NCBI GenBank assembly: GCA_000697055.1
Contig: JNDT01001334.1
Span: 1 to 57,601, forward strand
Direction: 5' to 3'
Length of the DNA stretch: 57,601 nucleotides
Source of the DNA: Saksenaea vasiformis B4078
Lineage: Eukaryota > Mucoromycota > Mucoromycetes > Mucorales > Saksenaeaceae
Position numbers and translations under genes: made by a program. Positions 35,301 to 50,430 of the stretch are shown here, piece after piece (the stretch's first letter is position 1; every line of letters starts with the position of its first letter). The notes below the pieces were generated by a model. The model did no database searches. It saw only the letters and a program-made list of their open reading frames with translations, and was not told where the DNA came from.

Positions 35301-36552
35301 AACGACGCCGAATGGGCCCGCAGTCGTATAAGAAGACATTTTCATTCATTTAGGCATATCATCCAACCTGAACGTTCAATAAAATGAAAGATTTGATACG
35401 GAAAGACAATTCAGGCTGCCATAATACGGTATGGGTGACATCAAGAATGGCGTAACAAACGTCATCCAGTTGGATCGATACGATCTGTTTGCATTCGGGA
35501 AGTACCTGCAAATGAGTTGATATGCCTGGTAAGACATAGATGTTCCTGAAATCTTTGACGTGGCGGAGAAATACGAGCTCAACAGTGATACAGAGCGCTA
35601 TCGTGATGTGTATCTTTATGACGCGTATCGGAGACGGCCACTGATATGCTGGACGCTTGTGTATCGTTCTTCGTAGATACACACGTATGGCCTCTTTCTC
35701 TTTTTGTATTTCTACGGCTACATTCCTTTTCTTTACTATGATGCGGTGGCAATCTGGGAAGATAGACTATTGTTATACACCAGAACGCTTTGCAACCGGT
35801 TGCTCAAATGATTTGATTGATTGATTCAGACTTGCCCAAAATCGGATAGTGCTCAAACAGTTTCAGTTACAGCACCAATAATTCGAGAGGTGCTACCTGA
35901 TCACTTGAACACAAAGCAAATCCAACTCCTGGTTCACCTTGAGATTGGTTGCGGTTCTTAAAATCAATGCAGGAATAACATGGTCGGCAAGGCGGGTTTC
36001 TCATTTTCACACACAATGGACAGTGACTCATCCAAAAAGAAGAACGAACATATAATTTTCCCTTTTTTGCAAAAAAAAAAGGTCTACGGATATACAATGA
36101 AATCAAGTGCGCGGCTTCAGTTTAACGATAACAAGCATCATCATTGACAGGTTGTTTTCTTTTCTGACCTAATGAATTACCGGGCCCAGACAATTCTATC
36201 ATCAAAAAGCCATGAATCCATATAGGTTATCGCATAACCTTATTTTTTGTGCAAGACCCTGACACGCACCAATCACCCGCGCTCGGTCTTTTCTGTCACA
36301 CACAACCGGTTGCGATCTTTAGACAAAACCTTCATAGCAATAAGGAGGACATCAAACATCCTCGGGCGTATAAGGAAAATATCTATCAGCCTTTACACAT
36401 TTGCCTTATACTGAATAGCATTGACACCTATCATCCTTTTCCTTCTTCTTTTTTTCCCACGCGGTGCCAGATCCTTATAAATACACGCAGAAACAAAACA
36501 GCCAGTGATTGATTTTCCAAAAAAGAATCACATTATTATTATTATTATTATT
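32370..36552. other. 4.2 kb gene-poor region
   Basis: No gene recognised. Contents worth noting: nested inverted repeats at 33584-33631, degenerate repeats related to gagagtctgcaatgg at 34310-34470, and a plus-strand coding-like but interrupted stretch at about 35430-35670 (stop codons near 35518 and 35530). Short ORFs at 34717-34986 and 35359-35682 match nothing known to me. The right end (36400-36552) is the GABA transaminase promoter, ending in an ATT repeat. Confidence 0.5.
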
Positions 36553-36553
36553 A
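36532..36553 (+). repeat. (ATT)7 trinucleotide repeat abutting a start codon
   Basis: The repeat runs straight into the ATG of the GABA transaminase gene (36553), so it forms the last part of the 5' leader. Confidence 0.85.
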
Positions 36554-38199
36554 TGATTCGTGCGCTTCCTCTTCTTCGTACGGCTGTTGGTCGTCGCTCC
36601 TTGGCAACCGTTGCTACAACAAAACCCTACTTCCCTGACGAACCTGCCAAGCCTAAGGTGCAGACGGCAGTTCCAGGTCCAGCATCCAAGTCTATCTTGG
36701 CACGTCTCGAGAAACATCAAGACACGCGAACAGCGTTTTTCGTTGCAGGTAAAAAAGCAAAATGATGAAGAAATGATTCAAGACTCAAACCTTTCTGTCT
36801 AGATTATGAGAAATCAAAGGGCAATTATATAGTTGACGCTGACGGGAATGTTCTTCTTGACGTGTTTGCCCAAATTGCATCTATCCCTATTGGTTACAAC
36901 AATCCGGTGTTTTTAGAGCTGGCTAAGAAACCCGAATTTCAAACGGCTCTTGCTAACAGGTAAAGTTGCTCTCTAGGAGGAATTGAAATTGAAAGAAGGT
37001 TGTGTGTGGTTTAGAGCCGCCTTGGGTGTCAATCCATCCGCGGCGTGGGTTGATTCGGTCGAGCAGGCGTTTATGCGGGTTGCGCCCAAAGGTTTGACGA
37101 GCTTGTTTACTGTCATGTGTGGTTCATGTGCCAACGAGAATGCATTCAAGACCGCATTCATGTACCAAGCAGCCAGGCGTCGTGGTGAACGTGAGTTCTC
37201 ACTTGAGGAGCTGAACTCGTGCATGAATAACCAGGCACCTGGCTCGCCGGACATGGCCATTCTGAGCTTCACCAAGGGTTTCCATGGACGCTTATTTGGT
37301 TCACTGACAGCCACGGGAAGCAAGGCCATCCATAAACTTGATATTCCAGCCTTTGACTGGCCAAAAGCACCCTTTCCTTCACTAAAGTATCCGTTGGAGC
37401 AAAATGTGGAACATAACAAGAAGAGCGAAGCAGACTCTTTACGTATGGTAGAAGAGATCATCACAACCAACCCGAAGCCTGTGGCAGCCGTGGTAGTGGA
37501 GCCTGTTCAATCGGAAGGCGGTGATAACCATGGTAAGAGAAAAAAAAAAGAAGAGGAGAAAAATAGTATGTAACGCGTCATTTTTTTCAATTTTTTTTTT
37601 TTTTTACCATATCATCAGCTTCTCCTGAGTACTTTAGACAGTTGCAAGCGATCTGCCGAAAGTACGATGTGTTGATGATTGTGGATGAGGTGCAGACAGG
37701 TGTGGGAGCTACGGGTACATTCTGGGCACATGAGGCATGGCAACTGCCTCATCCTCCAGATATGGTAACTTTCTCCAAGAAATTCCAAGCTGCAGGTTTC
37801 TATATGAATGCGCGTCTTCGTCCTGCACATACCTATCGCTTATACAATACGTGGATGGGAGATCCGGTACGAGCAATGCAGGCGGCTGCCATTGTAGAGG
37901 AGATTGAGAGCAAACACATGTTGGACAATGTCCGACAGGTGGGAGCCTACTTGAAAGCAGGTCTCGAAACGTTGGCATCCAAAGGTGCTATTGCCGATGT
38001 CCGTGGTCAAGGCACATTTATTGCATTTGATATGCCAAACCCGACACTACGTGATCAATTCTTATTGAGTATGCGGCAGAAGGGTGTTAATATTGGTGGT
38101 TGTGGCGACCGAAGCGTACGCTTACGCCCGATGTTAACGTTCCAACAGCCTCACGCAGATATTTTATTGAACACAATGGACTCCGTCTTGTACCAATAG
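36553..38199 (+). CDS. UGA1: 4-aminobutyrate aminotransferase (GABA transaminase), mitochondrial
   Basis: Four exons: 36553-36748, 36803-36959, 37015-37532, 37619-38199; 483 aa. Transfers the amino group of GABA to 2-oxoglutarate, giving succinate semialdehyde and glutamate; PLP-dependent class III aminotransferase. The Arg/Ser-rich N terminus MIRALPLLRTAVGRRSL looks like a mitochondrial presequence. Diagnostic blocks: VDADGNVLLDVFAQIASIPIGYNN, MCGSCANENAFKTAF, FHGRLFGSLT, AVVVEPVQSEGGDNH, MIVDEVQTG and VTFSKKFQAAGFY, which carries the Schiff-base lysine. The ATG at 36553 follows an ATT repeat; the upstream frame is open but has no earlier ATG giving a better leader. The Pmt2-type gene follows only 95 bp downstream on the same strand. 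Confidence 0.95.
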
Positions 38200-38293
38200 C
38201 TCGCTGCATTGATTGATTAAAGCTTGAGACTGGGGCTTTTTCTTCGTCTTTTTTTTTTAAAACCCCCTTTTTTTCTTTCTCTCTCATTGGAGC

Positions 38294-41281
38294 ATGGCAT
38301 ATGGAACAGAATTAAGACAAAGGAAACCTACAACAGAAGAGCAGACCAATGAAGAACCTGTAAAGGATGAGCAAGATACCAAAAAGTCATTTCATCCCCC
38401 TTCATCCTGGGGTGCATCCAGAAAGGACGTCCTAATCGCTATGCTACTCGCCTTGGTTGCCGTACCCGTACGGTTCTATAAGATCGACCAGCCCTCCGAA
38501 GTCGTGTAAGGTGTTTTCATTTTTCAGGGAAAAAAGAAACTGATACACGCGTAACAGCTTTGACGAGGTGCATTTTGGAGGATTTGCTGGCAAATACATA
38601 CAACACAGATTTTTCTTTGATGTCCATCCACCTGTAAGTCCAGCACTAGTTAGTTATTTGCTATCACAGTATTCAAACGGTTTGTCGCAGCTAGCAAAAA
38701 TGATGATCGCATGGACAGGCAGTCTTGCTGGTTATGACGGATCTTTTGACTTTAGTACAATCGGAAAGTATGTGATTAAAAGGAAGACAGACTCATTTTG
38801 TTTATGGTTTTGACAGCGATTATACCAAGAGCAATGTGCCATATGTGCAAATGCGTTCGCTGTGCGCTTCGTTGGGTGTATTAACCGTACCGATGGCTTA
38901 CCTGACAATGCGCGATGCTGGCCATTCAATGACAGCTGCGCTGGTTGCCGCTTTGGCTGTGTGTTACGGTAAAGATTAGCTATCTGTGTCCAAGCAGCGA
39001 GATATTGACAGTGGCGCAGAAAATAGTTTGGTGGCAAATAATCGATTGATTTTACTGGATTCCATCTTGCTTTTCTTTACAGCCTTCACCATCATGAGTT
39101 GGAACAGGTTTTTCGTGACCAGGTAAAAGTGAAGTATATTACTACGACTGGTAGCATTGACAATCAGATACAGGCAATTTTCCTCGGGATGGTGGTTTTG
39201 GCTTTTTGCAACAGGCGTCGGACTTGGCTTAACAACAAGTTGCAAATGGGTAGGACTGTTTACCATTGCTACGGTTGGTTGTTCCACGTTAGCAGATCTT
39301 TGGCGTAAATGGAGTAATTTGCAAGTAACAAAGGTAAAAAAAAAGGGCAAAATGGTTGGACTTTTTCTTTGGTGGGCTGAACAAAGGAGTGATGTAGCAA
39401 CAATGGGCACGGCATTTTGCAGCTCGATTTTTGTGTCTCGTGGTGGTGCCTATCACGATCTATGTGGGTGCGTTTTACATCCATTTTTTGAGTCTCCCAC
39501 TCTCAGGCGATGGCGATTCCCACATGTCTGCCGCGTTCCAGCACGGATTGAAGGGACATGAAATTAGCGATAGTCCGATTGGTCGGTATTTCTTAAATGA
39601 AGTGAATGGATTCCTTACAGCTTTTATATTAGATATTGCCTATGGATCTCGCGTTATCATCCGTCATTTAGCAACGAATGGTGGATATTTGCACTCGCAT
39701 CCATCACCTTATGAGGGAGGAAGCCAACGTAAGTGGCATATTTTTTCTTGGTTTCCAGTAGCATGCTGAGCAGAGGAGGACAGAGCAACAAATCACCTTG
39801 TATCCATTCAGAGACGATAACAACTGGTGGATCATTCGAAGGATGAACAGCACGTTGGATGAGGAGAAAGGTGACAAGGGAGATGCAGTGGGTAGTGATA
39901 ACAAGACGTGGCTTCAATGGGTCCGTCATGGTGATGTTGTGCGATTGGAGCACGTCATGACGAGCCCTAGAAAATTGCATAGCCATGATCTGCATGCACC
40001 TGTGACGGAGACAGACTATCACAAAGAAGTGAGGTTAGCGAACCTTTTCCAACTAATCAAACGCTAAAGGAGTTCGGCTAGTGCCTATGGTTTCCCAGAT
40101 TTTGAAGGCGATGCCAACGATTACTGGCGTGTCGAGATTGAACAAGATGAAGCATCCAAGGCAAGCAAGCGACTGCAAACGTTACGTAGTCGGTTTCGCT
40201 TGGTGCACATTATGCAACAATGTGCCTTGTTCTCGCACGACGTCCATTTACCTGAATGGGGTTTCGGGCAACAGGAAGTCACTTGTATGCAACATTGGAA
40301 GAAACCAAAGACCCTATGGATGATCGAGACAACAGAAAACGATCTATGTAAGTTGGTTACATCAAAGAAAGAAACGCGTTAGATAACACATTTGTTTCTC
40401 TTAGTACCACCAGAGACACCCATGGTGAATTATCGTGTACCAAGTTTCTGGGAGAAGTTCCTAGAACTCCATCAAGTCATGTGGAAAACCAATGCAGGGC
40501 TCACGTCCTCCCATCCTTACGAATCGCGTCCGTCCGCATGGCCTGTCCTTCACTCTGGCATCTCTTTCTGGTTAAACCATGGAAAACATATTTATTTCCT
40601 TGGCAATCCTCTGGTCTACTGGGTGACCATCGTGTCTGTCTTTACCTATCTTATCCTATGGACCTTTTTCCAGGTGCGTGAAAAACGCGGCTACTTGGAC
40701 CATTACAACGGTAAGTAATTAGTTTAAGAAAGCCCACGCTGATCAGTTGGTTGGTTCGTTCAGGACGCCGACAATTATTTGAAGGAAGTGCTGGCTTCTT
40801 TGTGAGTGCTTGGGCATTCCATTATTTGCCATTCTATTTGATGAAACGTCAGCTATTTCTTCATCATTATCTGCCAGCACTTTATTTTGGCATTCTTGTG
40901 TTTGCTGTGGGATTTGATTTGGCTCTGACGCGATTGGCATTGAAAGCCAAGTTTGTGGTCACATTGATTGTGTGTGTAGCCATTTTATGTACATTTTCAA
41001 TCTATGCACCGATCACGTATGGAAACGACTGGACGCAGGAAATGTGTGAAAATGCAAGATGGATGCCAACTTGGGAATTTGGCTGTGAAAAGTAAGTGGA
41101 TCTACCTAAAGTACATCGTTCTTATCCATGGGCCCAAAGGTACGCAAGCACTTATCAACAAGAGCTACCATCGATCCAATTTGCGAGTGAACCAGGAGCC
41201 CCAATCACACCAGTAGATGATAAAGATACTACTGCATACACTACCGCTGTCGAATCACCGATGTTTGTCTATCAAGATTAA
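38294..41281 (+). CDS. PMT2: Protein O-mannosyltransferase, Pmt2 family
   Basis: Twelve exons: 38294-38505, 38558-38633, 38691-38767, 38817-38968, 39020-39122, 39174-39333, 39398-39728, 39784-40033, 40082-40347, 40405-40710, 40764-41091, 41140-41281; 800 aa. Transfers mannose from dolichyl-phosphate mannose to Ser/Thr of secretory proteins in the ER lumen. GT39 features: a first helix followed by [14 protein letters not shown] (catalytic acidic pair) and [13 protein letters not shown]; later the [12 protein letters not shown] helix; MIR repeats in the luminal loop (about 330-520: [50 protein letters not shown]); and C-terminal helices ([17 protein letters not shown]). [16 protein letters not shown] and [10 protein letters not shown] point to the Pmt2 rather than the Pmt1 or Pmt4 branch. 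One donor is gttagc (40034). Confidence 0.92.
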
Positions 41282-42434
41282 AGAAAAAAAGCACAAAAAT
41301 ATTTTGCATGAGATCCTGACTATATGTCCCAGTGAAAACGCTTTGACGAACTTCTAAGACATATTACAAACGGTTGCTTAAGAGAGCGACGTTTGTTTCT
41401 GTAGTTGAACATGACTATTGCATAGCATCTCGTGCGCACGATGTAGGGATCATTTAAAGTTCCCGTGTATCCCCAGCCAATCCATTCTGTTTATGATCGA
41501 AGTGTAACATTGAAAGATTGGTGAACTGGTTAAGCCGACGGTAGAATGAGACTAGGAGATCCCCGGGTTCAACCTATATAAAGCTTATCATCATGACGTG
41601 AAAATACGTGCGAGAACGCGTATTTCTTCGTCGTATCTCCTCTAGAGCACCCTTGCAAACGGGATTACCATAGTATCATGTACCTGGGAGGATTACAAGA
41701 TCGTCATCACGTCATGCAGAAGACTAATGCAGGGTTCAGAGCATCTCATTCTCGCAGATGACGTCCATCTGAGTCACCATTTCAGAACTCATGCTAGGAT
41801 AACCCACCAAAGATGTATTTACCCTTTGATTACTAGGCAACTGTCACGTCGAATTTTATGTATCTTTTTAATCGTAGCTGTCTACAAACACACAAATGAC
41901 TGGGTCATGCTGACATTTGTGTTTCGAGTCACTTATTTGCTATTTGAAGTGTTTATGCGCTTCACTTTCCGATACTCTATTTGACGATGTGTCAGCTGCT
42001 TTTTGTTTGTTGTGACAATCTGAATTGTTTTGACATGGTTGGCATTGGAAGTCTTATTTATGATCGCACTGCTTGCATGCAACTGTGCACAAATGCAAGG
42101 TTATACTTTGGAAAAAGTTGGTCAACTCGAACGATGCAATGTTCTTATTTCCGTGCATGAACAAAGGTTACACAGCCATTTATCCATCCATTCAGTACGT
42201 AGTGCCAAGGCGAGCGCCAGGAGTGGTGGTACAGATTTAACACTCTTTCTTTTTTTCTTATTTTTGTCCATGGTGGATCTGTTAAAAATAGACCCGCGAT
42301 GTTTTGTGTGGGATCATTGGTTCGAAGTTTTTGATGGATGTTTGTTGAGAGGCTTTTTTTTTTTAAAGGCATGGGAATGACAAGGATCATATAACGAAAG
42401 CGATAGAGAAGAGGGGAGAGGGATATGGGGGGGG
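41282..42434. other. Convergent intergenic region
   Basis: Only short ORFs (41727-41984, 42030-42380), not coding-like. A tRNA-like stretch near 41520-41580 was examined and rejected. No repeat or gene recognised. Confidence 0.5.
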
Positions 42435-44318
42435 TTACAGTTGCATGAACATGGATACTACAAGATAGCCGTTAAGACCGATCAGCAATAAACTAATGAT
42501 GCCAGCAACAATATTGGATATCCATCCGTTGGCATAAACCAGAGGTTCTGGCCATTCGGTTAGATCGACGGTGAGTTCGTCTGGGGTGACTGGGGTGGAG
42601 GGTTTGCGTTCTGGCTTCGGTTGATCGTGCGGAGCTCGATTCGGGTTGAGTAGGGTGGCCAATTTTTCGTAGACATTGGATAAACGGCAGCGATCGGAAA
42701 AAGAAGTGGGGACTAAGCGATCAAACCATGAGATGGTGCCGCTGGATGGATTAGATCGTGTTTCTTTTTCTTCGACAACGAGATCGAGTTTCATGATGCG
42801 TTTCATGGCGGTGAAGTAGACAAGAGGAACAACGGCAAAAGGTAACTGGATACTCAAGGCGACCTGACTAGCCACCAGCATGTTGCTGAGACCCGAGCGA
42901 CCGGCAACACAAGCAGCGACCATGGCGGGGATGATAGCCACCAATCTGGTAACAATACGACGAATCCATGGCTTGGTGGTCATGCCAAGAAAACCGGACA
43001 TGATAACCTGGCCTGCCAGGGTAGCTGTCAGGGTACTCGATTGACCTGCACACAACAAAGCTAGAGCAAACACAATGGCCGCGGGAGGACCAAGGTACTG
43101 GCGCAACAGCTCATGTGCGCTAAAAAGGTCTTCCACGTGTTGATTTTGAGAAGCTGGGCCGTAGAAAAAGTTGGCGGCGGCAACAATTAAGATCGCGCAG
43201 TTCACAAAGAAGGCAAACGTGAGAGCTACGATTAAGTCGACAAAACTGTAATGAAGATTGGTCTTTAACGAGCGATCAAGGTATGTCTTGAGTCGTTCCG
43301 TGTCAATACCACGACGTTTGGCTTCCATCGCAGGTGTATGTTCTTTCTCATTGTTACTACGGTTGTCCTCTTTGGTGACTGATTCCAGCAAGGCGGTGGA
43401 AGGATCCTGTTTGATAGCCCAACCGTCGTCCACAGCAACGAGGCGAGGACGACGGGAACGCCATTCATGACATCGTGCTTGAATGATGAAACTATGCAGA
43501 TAAAGATTGTGTGGCATGACTGATGCGCTAATCGTTGAGCTTGTCATTTTTTTCTTTGGATATAGTGTGATTTCTTACCTGTGGCACCAATGATACCGAT
43601 GGCTACGTAGAGACAGCCGGGGTCGGCAAAGATTTCGCGCGTCGGGATGTAGCCTTTGAGCACGTCAACGGCGACGATATCGGAATAGGCTAGTTCGATC
43701 ATGAAACAGATACCCACGGCGGCCACAAGCATCATCACAAATGCTTCGAAATAGCGTACGACTCGTGCAGATGCGTTCTGAGTGGCAGCGTCGGGGTCAT
43801 TTCCTTCTTCGTTATAGAACAACAGGATAATTAGGACGTCGGCAGCAGTAATGGCCACGCCAGCGGGCAGAGGCAATTTTGGAAATAACAAGTTGAGCGC
43901 AATGGCACTACCAATGACTTCGGCTAGATCGGTGGCAATGATGGCCAACTCGGCAAGAACGTATAGAAAGAGGTTGAGCCATTTGGGAAAGTACCTACGC
44001 GAGGCAGCCGCCAAGTCCAGACCTGCAATGGTACCCAGACGAATGGTTAAGTTTTGCAGGAACACGGCAATGATGTTTGAAATGAGGATAATGAACAGTA
44101 AACGATAACCATAGGTGGAACCTCCTTCCATATCTGTAGCCCAGTTGCCTGGATCAAGGCTTTCATAGAGAAGAAAATCTTAAGCTTAGGGCGACATGTA
44201 AAAAAAAAAAGACGAGTCATTCATTCTCTTACTATCCAACGGCGATCATGAAGCCGGGGCCAATGAACTTGGCAAGGCAACCAAGATATGCCCCTATCCG
44301 ACGTAAGATTTGGACCAT
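42435..44318 (-). CDS. Nramp-family divalent metal transporter (Smf-like)
   Basis: Three exons: 44233-44318, 43579-44159, 42435-43519; 583 aa with about eleven membrane helices. Takes up Mn2+, Fe2+ and related ions with protons. Metal-site signatures are present: DPGN in helix 1 (GYLDPGNWATDMEGG, formed across the first intron) and MPHNLYLHS in helix 6 (formed across the second). The family consensus GQSSTLTATLAGQVIMSGF also occurs. A hydrophilic loop of about 90 residues follows helix 6. Which yeast Smf paralogue it matches, and its membrane (plasma, vesicle or vacuole), cannot be told. PFK-2/FBPase-2 lies 258 bp upstream on the same strand. Confidence 0.94.
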
Positions 44319-44575
44319 TTGCCTGTTATTTTAATTTAATTTTAAGAAAGAAAAGCAAAAGAAGAAATAGTTAACAAAAATAGATCAGTGCCTTTTTATT
44401 TGCAGTTGCCAGTCAAAAGAAAACTCCACACACAAATCTTAGAGAATTCACGTGCCGTTCCGTGTCAAGGCGATCGGTAGGGTAGGACAAATAACAATGC
44501 CTTGTGAGCAAAATAGTCCCTTAGGATCCAAGTGAGACAAGAAACTGTGTTTAAGGGTGTCCCAACCCTATTTAT

Positions 44576-46995
<2,420 letters not shown>

Positions 46996-47809
46996 TTTCA
47001 ATATGATTGGTTATTTTTTAACATTGACACAAAACCATAAGCTGGTGAGTAAGAAAAAAAAAGGGGGAATAGGGTTGTTCTTCTGTAATAGATAAGACGG
47101 TGGGCGCATCCCTTTTTCTTTTTTTCCCATCAAGTGTTGTGGTCTTCCCTGTTTTGGCAAGGTTAGGCAGCTGTCTTTGGTTATCGATAATAGCAACTGT
47201 AAAAAGGATCCACAAAAATGTCCGCTATTTTTTTTTTTTAGTTATCAACGTATATTCGTACTGTACTGATTCTCAAAAGCTGTATAATACAGAACCTATT
47301 GTACACCTTGAATCATTTGGTCTGCTAACCTCAGCCGACCCAAGGCCCTTTGGGTCCCTTGTTTTAGGCTCTTTTTTTTTTCTTCTTTTCTCTCTCTTCT
47401 ATCCCTTTTAGACATTATCATGATTCCTTCCTTTTTCTTTCAAAAAGACAGTAAACCTAGGCATTACTATAGTAACCATTTCCTTTTGCATAGTATCAGT
47501 TTCAGATAAAAAAATTTATAATCCTATCAAAAAGTGTTGTACGGGTTTCGCGGAAATCAGAAAAATATGACGTCGAGTTACCGGAGAATACCATCGTTTT
47601 CCGCAAAAAAAAAAAAGAAAAAAATTAGACTGACATCAGTCCAAGGTCTCACTAAACTTTTTTTTTTTTTTATTCCAGCGCAACAGGTACCACGACCGAT
47701 GCTTGTTTCAAAAGATACCATAAATGGATAGTTGAGAAAAAAGTATATAAAGAGGGACATTCGGCAGTGAAAATGTGGGGATTCCCTTACATGTCCTTTT
47801 TCTAAAAAT
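46996..47809. other. Divergent promoter region (PFK-2/FBPase-2 and sugar transporter)
   Basis: Many T- and A-runs and short ORFs, no gene. It should contain both promoters; a TATA-like tatataaag lies at about 47743-47751, some 60 bp before the sugar transporter ATG. Confidence 0.5.
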
Positions 47810-49585
47810 ATGGGTTTTGTACTCAAAGGAAAGACGTTGTTCCGTGCGACCACTACGTTGGCCGCCATCGGCTTCTTGCTGTTCGGTTATGATCAAGTAT
47901 GATCCATAGTCCATTTAGTGTTTCGTATGACTAATAAGTCATCATTTTGTCTTTTTAGGGTGTTATGTCTGGTGTTGTTGCCAATGAGCATTTCAAACAA
48001 CAAATGGGCTCTGATGACTCAGGATTGATGGGTGCTATTGTTTCTCTTTATGAAATTGGTTGTATGGTTGGTGCTCTTAGTACAGGTAAGAAGAAAAAGA
48101 GAAGTTTTATTAGTTTTCTTTGATGACTGATGTTTATCAATTTTAGGAACAATTGGTGATCGACTTGGTCGTCGTAAGACCATTCGTCTTGGTTGTTTGA
48201 TTCTTTGTATTGGTGCTATTATTCAAACTGCTGCGATCAATGCCCCTATGATGATTGTTGCTCGTATTGTCACTGGTGTCGGTAACGGAATGAACACCGC
48301 TACCATTCCTGTCTATCAGGCTGAAGTATCGCCACCCAAGTCTCGAGGCTCTCACGTCGCTTTCGAAGCTTCGCTGCTAACTGTCGGTGTCGCCATTGCC
48401 TACTGGCTTGAATACGGTCTTTACTTCGTTGCAGGTGAATTTGCCTGGCGTTTCCCCTTGGCTTTCCAGATGGTCTTTGCTATCATTCTTGGATTAGCCA
48501 GTTTCATCCTTCCTGAATCGCCTCGTTGGCTGCAAGCACACGGTTATGAAGATGAATGTAAAATCGTCCTTTCTCGCCTTTGGTCTGACTGCGATGTTAC
48601 CCATCCCCGCTGTATTGCAGAGTGGGAAGAAATCCGTGATGGTATCGAGCTCGAACGCCGCGAAGGTATCTCTTCCTACAAAGAATTGTTTAGTAAGGGC
48701 AAGATGAACAACCGTTACCGTGTCTTGCTCGGTATGGGTGGTCAATTCATCCAGCAGTTTGGTGGTATCAACGCCATTTCGTACTACCTCACTCCCATTT
48801 TCCTTAACGCCGGTATGCCCATGGAACGCGCCCTGCTGATGTCTGGTGTCGACTCGATCGTTTATTTCATTGGTTCCGTCACTCCCATTTTCACCATTGA
48901 TCGTCTTGGTCGCAGAGTGCTCATGTACTTCGGTTTGATCGGTCAGGCTATCACCCTTCTGATCGTCGGTGGCTGTCAGTATGGTTTTGCCGTCCTCCAT
49001 GATGAACGATACGTCATTCCATTGATCGTCTTCGTCTTCCTGTACAACTTTGTCTTTGGTGCCGCCTGGTTGGGTCTTGCCTGGCTTTATCCTTCTGAGA
49101 TCTTCTCCACTGGTCTCCGTGCAAAGGGTAACTCCATGTCTACAGGTGCCAACTGGCTTGGTAACTTCGTTGTCGCCATGATTACCCCCGTTCTTTTCGA
49201 TTACGCCGGTTACTGGACCTTCTTGATGTTCGGTATCTTGAACGTCATTTTCTTGATCCCCATTTACTTGTGGTACCCCGAAACCAAGGGCAAGTCTCTC
49301 GAAGAAATCGAAGTGTTGTTCGCTACAGAAGAAGTCCAAGAAGACGCCAAATCCATTGCCTCTCACATTGGCTCCACTTCGCAATACGACGAAAAGCACG
49401 ATGCCGAATCCATGGCCCAGCGTCCCCGATCCAGCCGTATGCACAGCTTCGGTAGCCGTCCCGCTTCCCGTCGCATGCCTAGCAACTTCTCGGCTTCGCA
49501 GACTGAAAAGCCTCACACTGATTCCGCCGCTGGCCAAATCAAGCAAGAGTACCTGGATGACAAGAAGGGTCCCAATTACAAATAA
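47810..49585 (+). CDS. MFS sugar transporter (hexose/sugar porter family)
   Basis: Three exons: 47810-47896, 47959-48085, 48147-49585; 550 aa with twelve helices. Sugar porter signatures: FGYDQGVMSGVV in helix 1 (across intron 1), GDRLGRRKTIRLG, PESPRWLQAHG, GGQFIQQFGGINAISYYLTPI (sugar-binding helix 7), DRLGRRVLMYFG and YPETKGKSLEEIEVLF. Likely a proton-linked or facilitated hexose transporter at the plasma membrane; the sugar is not determinable. The Ser/Arg-rich cytosolic tail of about 75 residues may be a regulatory or ubiquitin target. Third positions are strongly biased to C/T compared with neighbouring genes, which suggests high expression. Confidence 0.95.
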
Positions 49586-50430
49586 GAAACCAAAGGGCTG
49601 TGCCCCGCGTTTTCTCTTCTCCAATTTTTTTCTTACTTCTTTATTTCCCTACGCTAATAGAAAATAACAAGAAGGGTTTTGTGTACATAAATAACTGGTT
49701 CCTAGTCTCTTCCTTTCCCTTTATTTTTTTTCTTCGCAATGAACACAACTTTCCCTACCATTCCATCTAATAAAATTATAAAAAAAACACATGCTACCAA
49801 AAAAACAAAAAAAATTTTTATAGTAATGATGGCTGAGACACAAAAAGAGAAAGTTTAAATGCTGATGTGACACAAACAAATACATCGGTACAATTGGCCC
49901 ATATTAGCACGGACCCGGCCGACGGTTTCCCAATCTTTACGCTTCAGAAAAAGCGTATCACGTAAGTAACTTTACTAAGATCGAATGATATTTGCTCCGC
50001 TTATTATGAAAAATGAGATACTGTAGATGGTGTGCCTTAGGTTACCCAGGTCCACGCATCTGTCTCTCTCCAAAAAAAAAATGTGGGGAACTCCCCACAC
50101 CTTTTTTATTTTATTTTTATTTTTTTTTCTATTTCTCTATCTACTGCATTCCCCGGATTCCTATGGTTCCGCAATGCGATAAGATGAACAGATGCGGGAA
50201 AATCGTTTCCAAGCCGACGATCGATCTCCGCGGACACAGAATGATAGTCCTGTGTGTGATTGTCATGTGGGCAGGGTAAGTTTTGGAAAGAAAAATTTTG
50301 TCCCATGGAGCTCCAAACTCACCCGCTTTATCCCACTGATCCCTTTTTTCCCTTCTTCGGACCATCTTTCCCCTATGTACACAAAAATGGAAATCTTTCA
50401 TTGTCCAATGAACAGCTTTCCTTGTTTACT
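49586..50430. other. Convergent intergenic region
   Basis: 3' flanks of the sugar transporter and Rex2, with A/T-runs and short ORFs only. Nothing recognised. Confidence 0.5.

Noticed and set aside
36973..37470. 165-codon minus-strand ORF inside the GABA transaminase gene
   Set aside because: A shadow of the aminotransferase exon; the plus-strand product carries all catalytic motifs.
41515..41585. tRNA-like stretch with a gggttcaacc B-box resemblance
   Set aside because: No T-stem or acceptor-stem pairing could be formed around it, and the A-box region deviates too much.
48494..49624. 376-codon minus-strand ORF opposite the sugar transporter
   Set aside because: It overlaps a clear transporter CDS with all family motifs; the open reverse frame follows from strong third-position bias and has no recognisable domain.
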